A stretch of DNA of 64,000 bases from Streptomyces flavidovirens DSM 40150 (lineage in GTDB: Bacteria; Actinomycetota; Actinomycetes; Streptomycetales; Streptomycetaceae): NCBI RefSeq assembly GCF_000429085.1, contig NZ_AUBE01000006.1, forward strand, positions 186,001 through 250,000. Direction: 5' to 3'. This document shows positions 57,008-64,000 of the stretch, piece after piece. The notes below the pieces were generated by a model. That model ran no database searches, was not told where the DNA came from, and was given only the letters and a program-made list of their open reading frames with translations. Numbering within the stretch: position 1 is the stretch's first letter; every line of letters begins with the position of its first letter. Both the position numbers and the translations under genes were made by a program.

Positions 57008-58320
57008 CAGCGGAGGAACCCTTCGTAATTGCGCTGCTGGAGCTGGCTCTCGATCTGCTTCACGGTCTCCAGACCCACACCCACGATGATGAGGATGCTT
57101 GTTCCACCGAAGGGGAAGTCCTGGTTCGCGCCGAAGCCCGCCAACGCCATCGTCGGCACAAGAGCGATCAGACCCAGATACAGCGAGCCCGGCCAAGTGA
57201 TCCGGTTGAGCACGTAGCTCAGGTACTCGGCGGTAGGCCGACCTGCCCGGATACCCGGGATGAAGCCACCATACTTCTTCATGTTGTCGGCGACTTCCTC
57301 GGGGTTGAACGAGATCGCCACATAGAAGAAGGCGAAGAACACGATCAACAGGAAGTACGTGGCGATGTAGATGGGCTTGCCATCCACGAAGTTCGCCTGG
57401 ATCCACGTGCCCCAGCTGGAGTTTGCGCCCCCACCGCTGAACTGAACGATGAGCATGGGGATGTAGAGCAGAGACGAGGCGAAGATGACCGGAATCACAC
57501 CGGCCTGGTTCACCTTGAGCGGGATGTACGTGGACGTACCGCCGTAGGACTTCCGGCCGATCATGCGCTTCGCGTACTGCACGGGAATCCTGCGCTGCGC
57601 CTGCTCGACGAAGACGACAAGGCCGACCATGGCGAAGCCGACCAGGATCACCACACCGAACTCGATCCAGCCGTTCGCGAGATCGCCCTGCTTCTTGATG
57701 GCCCACAGCGCGCCCGGGAAGCCGGCGGCGATCGAGATGAACATCAGGATCGACATGCCGTTGCCGATGCCGCGATCGGTGACGAGCTCACCGAGCCACA
57801 TGACGGTCGCGGTGCCCGCGGTCATCGTGACGACCATGATGAGGGTCACGAAGATGGACTTGTCGGGGACGATCTGGTCCGCGACCTGACAGCCCTGGAA
57901 GATCGCGCCGTTGCGGGCGGTGGCCACCAGGCCGGTGCCCTGAAGCACGGCGAGGGCAACCGTCAGATAACGCGTGTACTGCGTGATCTTGGCCGTACCG
58001 GACTGTCCCTCCTTCTTGAGGGCCTCCAGTCGCGGAATCACCACGGTCAGCAGCTGCAGGATGATGCTCGCCGTGATGTACGGCATGATGCCGAGCGCGA
58101 AGATCGTGATTTGCAGCAGCGCGCCACCACTGAACAGGTTGACGAGTCCGAAGAGCCCGCCCGTCTGGGCCGCGTCGACGCAGATCTGAACGTTCTTGTA
58201 GTTGACGCCGGGAACCGGAACGTGGGCCCCGAGCCGGTACAGCACGATGATGCCCAGTGTGAAGAGCAGCTTCTTGCGCAGGTCGGGCGTCTTGAACGCC
58301 CGGGCGAACGCGGTGAGCAC
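57007..58320 (-). CDS. secY: protein translocase subunit SecY
   Basis: The 437-residue channel subunit of the SecYEG translocase, with ten membrane segments. It begins MLTAFARAFKTPDLRKKLLF, followed by VPVPGVNYKNV, and contains GNGMSILMFISI and the cytosolic loop RRIPVQYAKRMIG. It is preceded by a 228-nt gap with a terminator hairpin and a minus-strand TTGACT, suggesting its own promoter at the head of a secY-adk-map unit. Confidence 0.98.
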   Translation of the reverse strand: MLTAFARAFKTPDLRKKLLFTLGIIVLYRLGAHVPVPGVNYKNVQICVDAAQTGGLFGLVNLFSGGALLQITIFALGIMPYITASIILQLLTVVIPRLEALKKEGQSGTAKITQYTRYLTVALAVLQGTGLVATARNGAIFQGCQVADQIVPDKSIFVTLIMVVTMTAGTATVMWLGELVTDRGIGNGMSILMFISIAAGFPGALWAIKKQGDLANGWIEFGVVILVGFAMVGLVVFVEQAQRRIPVQYAKRMIGRKSYGGTSTYIPLKVNQAGVIPVIFASSLLYIPMLIVQFSGGGANSSWGTWIQANFVDGKPIYIATYFLLIVFFAFFYVAISFNPEEVADNMKKYGGFIPGIRAGRPTAEYLSYVLNRITWPGSLYLGLIALVPTMALAGFGANQDFPFGGTSILIIVGVGLETVKQIESQLQQRNYEGFLR

Positions 58321-58487
58321 GGTGCCTCCTGCGACCCCCGCGCTACTGCGTCAGAGGTGACGGTATTGAGGATCGACGAATCCGACGAAAACGAATACAA
58401 AGCAGTCAAAAGCCGTGCGGACGCACCGCACGGAAGTTAACGGTGCACGCCACCATACCGGCGACCATGCCCCCCTTGGAACGACCA

Positions 58488-58521
58488 ACCGGGGATGCCC
58501 CTTTTGGGAGGCATCCCCGGT
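58488..58521 (-). terminator. terminator hairpin after rplO
   Basis: ACCGGGGATGCC/GGCATCCCCGGT, a perfect 12-bp stem with a 10-nt loop, 27 nt after the rplO stop. It should separate the spc ribosomal operon from secY-adk-map. Confidence 0.85.
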
Positions 58522-58548
58522 CGGTGTTCAAGCCATCGGGCTCGTCTC

Positions 58549-59004
58549 TCAGACGAGCTCGGTGACGGTGCCGCCAGCGGCAGCGATCTTCTCCTTGGCG
58601 GAGGCGGAAACGGCGTCAACCGTCACCGTCAGCGCCACGGAGACCTCGCCGGCGCCGAGCACCTTGACGAGCTGGTTCTTACGAACCGCACCCTTGGCGA
58701 CCAGGTCGGCCACCGTGACCTCTCCACCCTGCGGGTAGAGGTCGGCGAGCTTGTCCAGGTTCACGACCTGGTACTCGGTGCGGAACGGGTTCTTGAAGCC
58801 CTTGAGCTTCGGGAGACGCATGTGGAGGGGCATCTGCCCGCCCTCGAAGCGCTCCGGAACCTGGTAACGGGCCTTGGTGCCCTTGGTACCACGACCTGCG
58901 GTCTTACCCTTGGACGCCTCACCACGACCCACACGGGTCTTGGCGGTCTTGGCGCCCGGGGCGGGCCGGAGGTTGTGGACCTTCAGCGGGTTGTTCTCCG
59001 CCAT
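58549..59004 (-). CDS. rplO: 50S ribosomal protein L15
   Basis: A 151-residue L15 with [19 protein letters not shown] and [17 protein letters not shown]. It is the last gene of the spc run, one nucleotide after rpmD, and is followed by a strong hairpin. Confidence 0.98.
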   Translation of the reverse strand: MAENNPLKVHNLRPAPGAKTAKTRVGRGEASKGKTAGRGTKGTKARYQVPERFEGGQMPLHMRLPKLKGFKNPFRTEYQVVNLDKLADLYPQGGEVTVADLVAKGAVRKNQLVKVLGAGEVSVALTVTVDAVSASAKEKIAAAGGTVTELV

Positions 59005-59005
59005 G

Positions 59006-59188
59006 TCAGTCGACCTCCTCAACCGTCACGAGGTGGCGGACGGTGTGCACCATTCCGCGGAACTCGGGGCGGTCCTCCTTGACAACCACGTCGTTCAGGC
59101 GCTTGAGCCCGAGCGAACGCAGGGTGTCGCGGTGGTTCTGCTTGCTGCCGATGTACGACTTCGTCTGCGTGATCTGGAGACGGGCCAT
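59006..59188 (-). CDS. rpmD: 50S ribosomal protein L30
   Basis: A 60-residue L30 ([20 protein letters not shown], ending HLVTVEEVD). Its ATG overlaps the rpsE stop by one nucleotide, indicating translational coupling. Confidence 0.97.
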   Translation of the reverse strand: MARLQITQTKSYIGSKQNHRDTLRSLGLKRLNDVVVKEDRPEFRGMVHTVRHLVTVEEVD

Positions 59189-59790
59189 TACGCACCCGCT
59201 CCCGCACGCGCACGGAGCAGGGCCGCGGGGGCCACGTCCTCGAGGGGCAGACCACGGCGAGCCGCGATCTCCTCGGGACGCTGCAGACCCTTGAGGGCCG
59301 TCACAGTCGCGTGGACGATGTTGATGGGGTTCGACGAGCCGAGCGACTTCGACAGGATGTCGTGAACGCCCGCGCACTCGAGCACGGCACGCACCGGGCC
59401 ACCGGCGATAACGCCGGTACCGGGGGAAGCCGGCTTGAGCAGGACGACGCCCGCAGCCTTCTCGCCCTGAATCGGGTGAGGGATGGTGCCCTGGATGCGC
59501 GGAACCTTGAAGAAGGACTTCTTGGCCTCTTCAACGCCCTTGGCAATGGCCGCGGGAACTTCCTTGGCCTTGCCGTATCCGACGCCTACAGTGCCGTCAC
59601 CGTCGCCCACCACGACCAGCGCGGTGAAGCTGAAGCGGCGACCACCCTTGACAACCTTGGCGACACGGTTGATCGCGACAACGCGCTCAACGTAAGCGGT
59701 CTTCTCGGCGGCAGCGCCACCGTCGCGACCCTTCCGGTCCCGCCGCTCGCCGCCACCGGCACCGCTTCCGCGGCGCTGGGGTCCAGCCAT
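59188..59790 (-). CDS. rpsE: 30S ribosomal protein S5
   Basis: A 200-residue S5 of the decoding-fidelity region. An actinobacterial Gly/Arg-rich N-terminal tail precedes [19 protein letters not shown] and the double-stranded-RNA-binding-like fold, and the C-terminus is [10 protein letters not shown]. It follows rplR by 46 nt. Confidence 0.97.
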   Translation of the reverse strand: MAGPQRRGSGAGGGERRDRKGRDGGAAAEKTAYVERVVAINRVAKVVKGGRRFSFTALVVVGDGDGTVGVGYGKAKEVPAAIAKGVEEAKKSFFKVPRIQGTIPHPIQGEKAAGVVLLKPASPGTGVIAGGPVRAVLECAGVHDILSKSLGSSNPINIVHATVTALKGLQRPEEIAARRGLPLEDVAPAALLRARAGAGA

Positions 59791-59836
59791 TGGATTTACC
59801 TCTCTCTGTTACGTCCGTTAGTCCCGGAACCGGGGC

Positions 59837-60220
59837 TTAGAACTTCAGCCCGGCTTCGCGGGCGGCGTCAGCCAGAGCGGCAATGCGCCCGGCGTACCTG
59901 TTGCCACCACGGTCGAACACGACGGCCTCGACGCCGGCAGCCTTGGCACGCTCGGCGACAAGCGCGCCGACCTGCTGGGCCTGGGCGCTCTTGTCGGCCT
60001 CGCCACCGCGGATCGAAGCGTCCAGGGTCGACGCCGACGCGAGCGTGTGGCCCGCGATGTCGTCGATGACCTGAGCAACGATGTTGCGGTTGGAGCGCGT
60101 CACGACCAGGCGAGGACGCTCCGGCGTACCGGAGACGTGCTTGCGGACGCGGATGTGGCGGCGCTTGATGGCAGCGCGCTTGTACGCGTCACCCTTGGCG
60201 ATCTTTACACCGTATGCCAT
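59837..60220 (-). CDS. rplR: 50S ribosomal protein L18
   Basis: A 127-residue 5S-rRNA-binding L18, with [19 protein letters not shown] and [19 protein letters not shown]. It begins 3 nt after rplF. Confidence 0.97.
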   Translation of the reverse strand: MAYGVKIAKGDAYKRAAIKRRHIRVRKHVSGTPERPRLVVTRSNRNIVAQVIDDIAGHTLASASTLDASIRGGEADKSAQAQQVGALVAERAKAAGVEAVVFDRGGNRYAGRIAALADAAREAGLKF

Positions 60221-60223
60221 GGC

Positions 60224-60763
60224 TTACTTACCCGCCTTTCCAACCTTGCGGCGGATAACCTCGCCGGCGTACTTGACGCCCTTGGCCTTGTACGGGTCGG
60301 GCTTCCGCAGCTTGCGGATGTTAGCGGCGACCTCGCCGACCTTCTGCTTGTCGATGCCCTCGACGCTGAGCTTCGTGGGCGACTCGACCTTGAAGGTGAT
60401 GCCCTCAGGGGCCTCAACGACGATCGGGTGGCTGTAGCCCAGGGCGAACTCCAGGTTGGAGCCCTTCGCCTGGACGCGGTAACCGACACCGCTGATCTCG
60501 AGCGCCTTGCTGTAACCCGCGGTCACGCCGGTGATCATGTTCGCCACCAGCGTGCGGGACAGGCCGTGGAGGGCCTTGTTCTGACGCTCGTCGTTGGGGC
60601 GGGTGACGCTGAGCACGCCGTCCTCACCCTTGGTGACCTCGATCGGCGCGGCGACGGTGTGCGAGAGGGAACCCTTGGGGCCCTTCACCGCGACCGTGCG
60701 GCCATCGATGGTGACGTCCACACCGGCGGGAACCTGGATGGGGAGCTTGCCGATTCGCGACAT
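60224..60763 (-). CDS. rplF: 50S ribosomal protein L6
   Basis: A 179-residue L6 with two related domains, beginning [19 protein letters not shown] and containing [20 protein letters not shown]-like [15 protein letters not shown] at the end. It lies 21 nt after rpsH. Confidence 0.98.
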   Translation of the reverse strand: MSRIGKLPIQVPAGVDVTIDGRTVAVKGPKGSLSHTVAAPIEVTKGEDGVLSVTRPNDERQNKALHGLSRTLVANMITGVTAGYSKALEISGVGYRVQAKGSNLEFALGYSHPIVVEAPEGITFKVESPTKLSVEGIDKQKVGEVAANIRKLRKPDPYKAKGVKYAGEVIRRKVGKAGK

Positions 60764-60784
60764 TAGCTTTTCCTCCGTTCCCGA

Positions 60785-61183
60785 CTACCAGACGTAGGCG
60801 AGGACTTCCCCACCTACGCCCTTCTTGCCTGCCTGCTGGCCGGTCAGGAGACCGTGGGACGTGGAGATGATCGCCACGCCCAGGCCGCCGAGAACCTTCG
60901 GCAGGTTGGTGGACTTCGCGTACACGCGCAGACCCGGCTTCGAGATCCGCTTGATGCCCGCAATGGAGCGCTCACGGTTCGGGCCGAACTTCAGCTCCAG
61001 GACGAGGGACTTGCCAACTTCGGCGTCCTCGACCTTCCAGCCGGTGATGAAGCCCTCCTGCTGGAGGATCTCCGCGATGTGCGACTTGATCTTGCTGTGC
61101 GGCATAGCCACGGTGTCGTGGTACGCCGAGTTCGCGTTACGCAGACGAGTCAGCATGTCCGCGATCGGATCAGTCATGGTCAT
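60785..61183 (-). CDS. rpsH: 30S ribosomal protein S8
   Basis: A 132-residue S8 with [19 protein letters not shown] at the N-terminus and GGEVLAYVW at the end. S8 is the autogenous repressor of the spc operon in E. coli. ATG 61183 gives the standard length; the 210-nt gap to rpsN (61184-61393) shows no gene. Confidence 0.97.
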   Translation of the reverse strand: MTMTDPIADMLTRLRNANSAYHDTVAMPHSKIKSHIAEILQQEGFITGWKVEDAEVGKSLVLELKFGPNRERSIAGIKRISKPGLRVYAKSTNLPKVLGGLGVAIISTSHGLLTGQQAGKKGVGGEVLAYVW

Positions 61184-61393
61184 GAATTGGCCTTCGGCCT
61201 CTCTCGCCGGGGTTTCCTGTATGCGCCATCCCTCTCCCCACTCAGTGGCGGGACGGGTGCGGTGCGGGGACCTACGGCGTAGTAAGTCGGTCAGGGCGAC
61301 AGGCGCCCAACCCCGCAAGCCTACGGCATGCGGTGTCGGGCTCCTGCCGACCAGATACTTACCGAGAGCATCCGGAGTACGGGAAAACCCGTA

Positions 61394-61579
61394 CTACCAG
61401 GAGCTCTTGGTCACGCCCGGCAGCTCGCCACGGTGAGCCATCTCACGAAGGCACACGCGGCACAGGCCGAACTTGCGGTAGACGGAGTGCGGCCGGCCGC
61501 AGCGCTGGCAACGCGTGTACGCGCGCACAGCGAACTTCGGCTTGCGGGCCGCCTTAGCGATCAGGGCCTTCTTCGCCAC
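61394..61579 (-). CDS. rpsN: 30S ribosomal protein S14 type Z
   Basis: A 61-residue S14 of the short, zinc-binding type: CQRCGRP and CRVCLRE supply the four Cys. Streptomyces often carry a second, zinc-free S14 elsewhere under Zur control, which is not in this window. It begins 3 nt after rplE. Confidence 0.97.
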   Translation of the reverse strand: MAKKALIAKAARKPKFAVRAYTRCQRCGRPHSVYRKFGLCRVCLREMAHRGELPGVTKSSW

Positions 61580-61581
61580 GG

Positions 61582-62139
61582 TCAGTTCTCCTTGAACGGG
61601 AAGCCGAGGTGACGAAGGAGGGCACGACCCTCGTCGTCGTTGGTCGCCGTGGTGACCACGGTGATGTCCATGCCCCGGACCCGGTCGATCTTGTCCTGGT
61701 CGATCTCGTGGAACATGACCTGCTCCGTGAGACCGAAGGTGTAGTTGCCACGGCCGTCGAACTGCTTCGGCGACAGACCACGGAAGTCACGGATACGCGG
61801 CAGCGCGAGCGACAGCGTACGGTCCAGGAACTCCCACATGCGGTCACCACGGAGGGTGACGTGGCAGCCGATCGGCTGACCCTCGCGCAGCTTGAACTGC
61901 GCGATGGACTTCCGGGCCTTGGTGACGGCCGGCTTCTGGCCCGTGATCGTGGTGAGGTCGCGAATGGCGCCGTCGATCAGCTTGGAGTCGCGGGCGGCGT
62001 CGCCCACACCCATGTTGACCACGATCTTGACGAGACCGGGGATCTGCATGACGTTCTCGTATGAGAACTCTTCACGCAGCTTGCCCGCGATCTCCTCGCG
62101 GTAGCGCAGCTTGAGGCGCGGTGCGGTGGTGGTAGTCAT
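61582..62139 (-). CDS. rplE: 50S ribosomal protein L5
   Basis: A 185-residue L5 that binds 5S rRNA. Motifs are [38 protein letters not shown] and the end [15 protein letters not shown]. Its start shares one nucleotide with the rplX stop. Confidence 0.98.
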   Translation of the reverse strand: MTTTTAPRLKLRYREEIAGKLREEFSYENVMQIPGLVKIVVNMGVGDAARDSKLIDGAIRDLTTITGQKPAVTKARKSIAQFKLREGQPIGCHVTLRGDRMWEFLDRTLSLALPRIRDFRGLSPKQFDGRGNYTFGLTEQVMFHEIDQDKIDRVRGMDITVVTTATNDDEGRALLRHLGFPFKEN

Positions 62140-62462
62140 CAGATGTCCTCACCAGTCCGCTTGGCAACGCGGATCTTGTTGCCCTCGTCGTCAAAGCGGT
62201 AGCCGACGCGGGTAACGACCTTCTTGCCGTCCTTCTCAACAACCAGCTGCACGTTGCTGACGTGGACCGGAGCCTCGGTCGTCACAATGCCACCGGTCTG
62301 CGAACCGCGAGCGGTCTGGCCGGCCTTGGTGTGCTTCTTGACCCGGTTGACACCCTCGACGAGGACGCGGTTCTCGCGGGGGAAGGCCACGATGACCTTG
62401 CCCTGCTTGCCCTTGTCCTTACCGGTGATGACCTGAACCAGGTCGCCCTTCTTGATCTTCAT
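62139..62462 (-). CDS. rplX: 50S ribosomal protein L24
   Basis: A 107-residue L24 assembly initiator with a KOW motif ([19 protein letters not shown]). It overlaps rplE by one nucleotide and starts 2 nt after rplN. Confidence 0.98.
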   Translation of the reverse strand: MKIKKGDLVQVITGKDKGKQGKVIVAFPRENRVLVEGVNRVKKHTKAGQTARGSQTGGIVTTEAPVHVSNVQLVVEKDGKKVVTRVGYRFDDEGNKIRVAKRTGEDI

Positions 62463-62464
62463 GC

Positions 62465-62833
62465 TTACAGCACCTCCGGCGCGAGCGAGATGATCTTCAT
62501 GAACTTCTTCTCGCGCAGCTCACGGCCCACCGGGCCGAAGATACGGGTGCCACGAGGGTCGCCGTCGTTCTTGAGAATGACAGCGGCGTTCTCGTCGAAG
62601 CGGATGTACGAGCCGTCCTGGCGGCGGCGCTCCTTGACGGTGCGAACGATGACAGCCTTGACGACGTCACCCTTCTTCACGTTGCCGCCGGGGATCGCGT
62701 CCTTGACGGTGGCGACGATGACGTCGCCGATGCCCGCGTAGCGGCGACCCGAGCCACCGAGAACACGGATGGTGAGAATTTCCTTCGCACCCGTGTTGTC
62801 GGCGACACGCAGTCGCGACTCCTGCTGGATCAC
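62465..62833 (-). CDS. rplN: 50S ribosomal protein L14
   Basis: The 122-residue L14 ([38 protein letters not shown]-like end SLAPEVL). It is the first gene of the spc operon after a 97-nt gap containing two strong hairpins. Confidence 0.98.
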   Translation of the reverse strand: MIQQESRLRVADNTGAKEILTIRVLGGSGRRYAGIGDVIVATVKDAIPGGNVKKGDVVKAVIVRTVKERRRQDGSYIRFDENAAVILKNDGDPRGTRIFGPVGRELREKKFMKIISLAPEVL

Positions 62834-62862
62834 GTCTATCTCCTGATCGTCTGCCGGTTCCC

Positions 62863-62926
62863 GGCAGGGGCACCTGGGTGCCCCTGCCGAGCCTGGCGGA
62901 ACTGCCCTGAGGGAAACCCCTCAGGG
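62863..62926. terminator. tandem hairpins at the S10/spc boundary
   Basis: GGCAGGGGCACC/GGTGCCCCTGCC (62863-62888, only 2 nt between arms) and CCCTGAGGG/CCCTCAGGG (62905-62926) fill the gap between rpsQ and rplN. Both lie downstream of rpsQ on the minus strand, so they probably end or trim S10-operon transcripts before spc. The second is followed by TTTTT on the plus strand, but no plus gene lies here. Confidence 0.75.
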
Positions 62927-62930
62927 GTTT

Positions 62931-63215
62931 TTACTTGGCCTTCTCGAGGATCTCGACGATGCGCCAGCGCTTGCTCGCCGACAGCGGACGCGTCTCCATG
63001 ATGAGGACGCGGTCGCCGACGCCTGCGGCGTTGGACTCGTCGTGAGCCTTGAGCTTGTTCGTACGGCGGATGACCTTGCCGTACAGGGCGTGCTTGACGC
63101 GATCCTCGACAGCGACGACGACGGTCTTGTCCATCTTGTCGCTGACGACGAGACCCTCACGGGTCTTGCGGAATCCGCGCTGCTCAGTCGTCTCAGTCAC
63201 ATTCTTCTCGCTCAT
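62931..63215 (-). CDS. rpsQ: 30S ribosomal protein S17
   Basis: A 94-residue S17 OB-fold protein ([19 protein letters not shown], ending IVEILEKAK). It shares one nucleotide with rpmC's stop region, and the S10 operon appears to end after it. Confidence 0.97.
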   Translation of the reverse strand: MSEKNVTETTEQRGFRKTREGLVVSDKMDKTVVVAVEDRVKHALYGKVIRRTNKLKAHDESNAAGVGDRVLIMETRPLSASKRWRIVEILEKAK

Positions 63216-63439
63216 CAGGCGCTCTCCACCGTCTCGATGCCCAGCTCGCGCTCGCGCATCAGGGTGTAGATCCGGGCGATGTCCTTACGGACGGACTTGA
63301 GCCGGCCGTGGTTCTCGAGCTGTCCGGTCGCCGCCTGGAAGCGGAGGTTGAACAGTTCTTCCTTGGCCTCACGGAGCTTCGCGACGAGGTCCTCGTCGTT
63401 GAGCTCGCGCAGCTCGGTCGCCTTGGTACCGGCCGCCAT
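63215..63439 (-). CDS. rpmC: 50S ribosomal protein L29
   Basis: A 74-residue helical L29 at the peptide-exit tunnel ([20 protein letters not shown]). Its ATG overlaps the rplP stop by one nucleotide; its stop overlaps the rpsQ start. Confidence 0.97.
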   Translation of the reverse strand: MAAGTKATELRELNDEDLVAKLREAKEELFNLRFQAATGQLENHGRLKSVRKDIARIYTLMRERELGIETVESA

Positions 63440-63858
63440 CACGACTCACCTGCCTCGCGCCGAACAATCCGGCACTTCATCGGAAGCTTGTGAGCAGCGC
63501 GGGTGAGCGCCTCACGAGCAATCTTCTCGTTCGGGTAGGACAGCTCGAACATGACCCGGCCCGGGTGCACGTTCGCGATCCACCACTCGGGAGAACCCTT
63601 ACCGGAACCCATGCGGGTCTCGGCGGGCTTCTTCGTCAGCGGACGGTCCGGGTAGATGTTGATCCAGACCTTGCCGCCACGCTTGATGTGGCGGGTCATC
63701 GCGATACGAGCAGCCTCGATCTGGCGGTTCGTCACGTAGGCCGGGGTCAGCGCCTGGATGCCGTACTCGCCGAATGCGACCTCAGTGCCACCCTTCGCCA
63801 TACCGCGGCGCTTGGGGTGGTGCTGCTTGCGGTGCTTGACCCTACGAGGGATCAGCAT
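63439..63858 (-). CDS. rplP: 50S ribosomal protein L16
   Basis: A 139-residue L16 ([19 protein letters not shown], then [20 protein letters not shown]). It lies 5 nt after rpsC. Confidence 0.98.
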   Translation of the reverse strand: MLIPRRVKHRKQHHPKRRGMAKGGTEVAFGEYGIQALTPAYVTNRQIEAARIAMTRHIKRGGKVWINIYPDRPLTKKPAETRMGSGKGSPEWWIANVHPGRVMFELSYPNEKIAREALTRAAHKLPMKCRIVRREAGES

Positions 63859-63863
63859 TTCGG

Positions 63864-64000
63864 TCAGGCCTCCGTTCCGGTGCTCTCAGCCGGAGCAGCG
63901 GCGGCGGGAGCGTCGGCCTTGGGGGCCTCTGCTGCCGGTGCGCCCTGCTGCGGCTTGCGGCCGCGGCCGCCACGCTCGCCACCACGACCGCCACGGCCAC
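63864..64000 (-). CDS. rpsC: 30S ribosomal protein S3, C-terminal end (partial)
   Basis: Only the last 44 or so codons lie in the window. They encode an RGG-rich stretch ([19 protein letters not shown]) and an Ala/Pro/Glu tail ending ESTGTEA, matching the extended S3 C-terminus of Streptomyces. The gene continues past the right edge. Confidence 0.92.
   Translation of the reverse strand, partial: GRGGRGGERGGRGRKPQQGAPAAEAPKADAPAAAAPAESTGTEA

Noticed and set aside
62905-62932. Rho-independent terminator for a plus-strand gene (stem followed by TTTTT)
   Set aside because: There is no plus-strand gene in the region; the T run is the complement of the rpsQ end and stop codon.

Overview
This window is a high-GC (roughly 70% by eye) actinobacterial chromosome segment. 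It is almost certainly Streptomyces: bldM, whiD and a ShbA-type sigma factor lie next to guaB, groES-groEL1 carries CIRCE operators, and S10/spc/alpha ribosomal clusters occur without rpsD. It is core chromosome. I see no prophage, insertion sequence, CRISPR array, tRNA or rRNA gene.

Layout: (1) 0.1-10.7 kb, minus strand: a succinate-semialdehyde dehydrogenase-like ALDH, three transmembrane Ser/Thr kinase-family proteins in a row (the middle one a pseudokinase with a huge insertion) and glpD. (2) 10.9-12.8 kb, plus strand: a nucleotide-sugar dehydrogenase homologue lacking its catalytic residues, and a small membrane protein. (3) 12.9-18 kb: guaB3, guaB, shbA and bldM (minus), with whiD facing away (plus). 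The gap between bldM and whiD holds a near-ideal sigma-BldN promoter and strong palindromes. (4) 18-26.8 kb: a LysR regulator divergent from MOSC and SDR genes, then a sugar-uptake cluster (DeoR/LacI-type regulator, lipoprotein binding protein, two permeases, 2-hydroxyacid dehydrogenase) and an ABM-SnoaL fusion. (5) 26.9-33.3 kb: groEL1-groES with two CIRCE boxes, two lipoprotein polysaccharide deacetylases, a THUMP-like methyltransferase and two small unknowns.

(6) 33.3-46.9 kb: a long minus-strand housekeeping run combining tRNA t6A synthesis (tsaD, tsaB, tsaE with rimI), alanine racemase, NAD(P)HX repair, acpS, glmS and glmM. Embedded are plus-strand coaA, a DUF389 protein and a degenerate L,D-transpeptidase. 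(7) 47-51 kb: rplM-rpsI with a long structured leader, an ABC-F ATPase and a membrane-anchored unknown. (8) 51-64 kb, minus strand: truA, rplQ, rpoA, rpsK, rpsM, rpmJ, infA, map, adk, secY, rplO, rpmD, rpsE, rplR, rplF, rpsH, rpsN(Z), rplE, rplX, rplN, rpsQ, rpmC, rplP and the 3' end of rpsC.

No clearly new defence or mobile system is visible. The most unusual theme is a set of proteins that keep a recognisable fold but have lost catalytic residues: the split pseudokinase, the nucleotide-sugar dehydrogenase homologue, GuaB3 and the L,D-transpeptidase-like protein. Several regulatory elements (operator-like palindromes, hairpins at operon boundaries, a dispersed 23-bp repeat) are also not explained by the genes alone.
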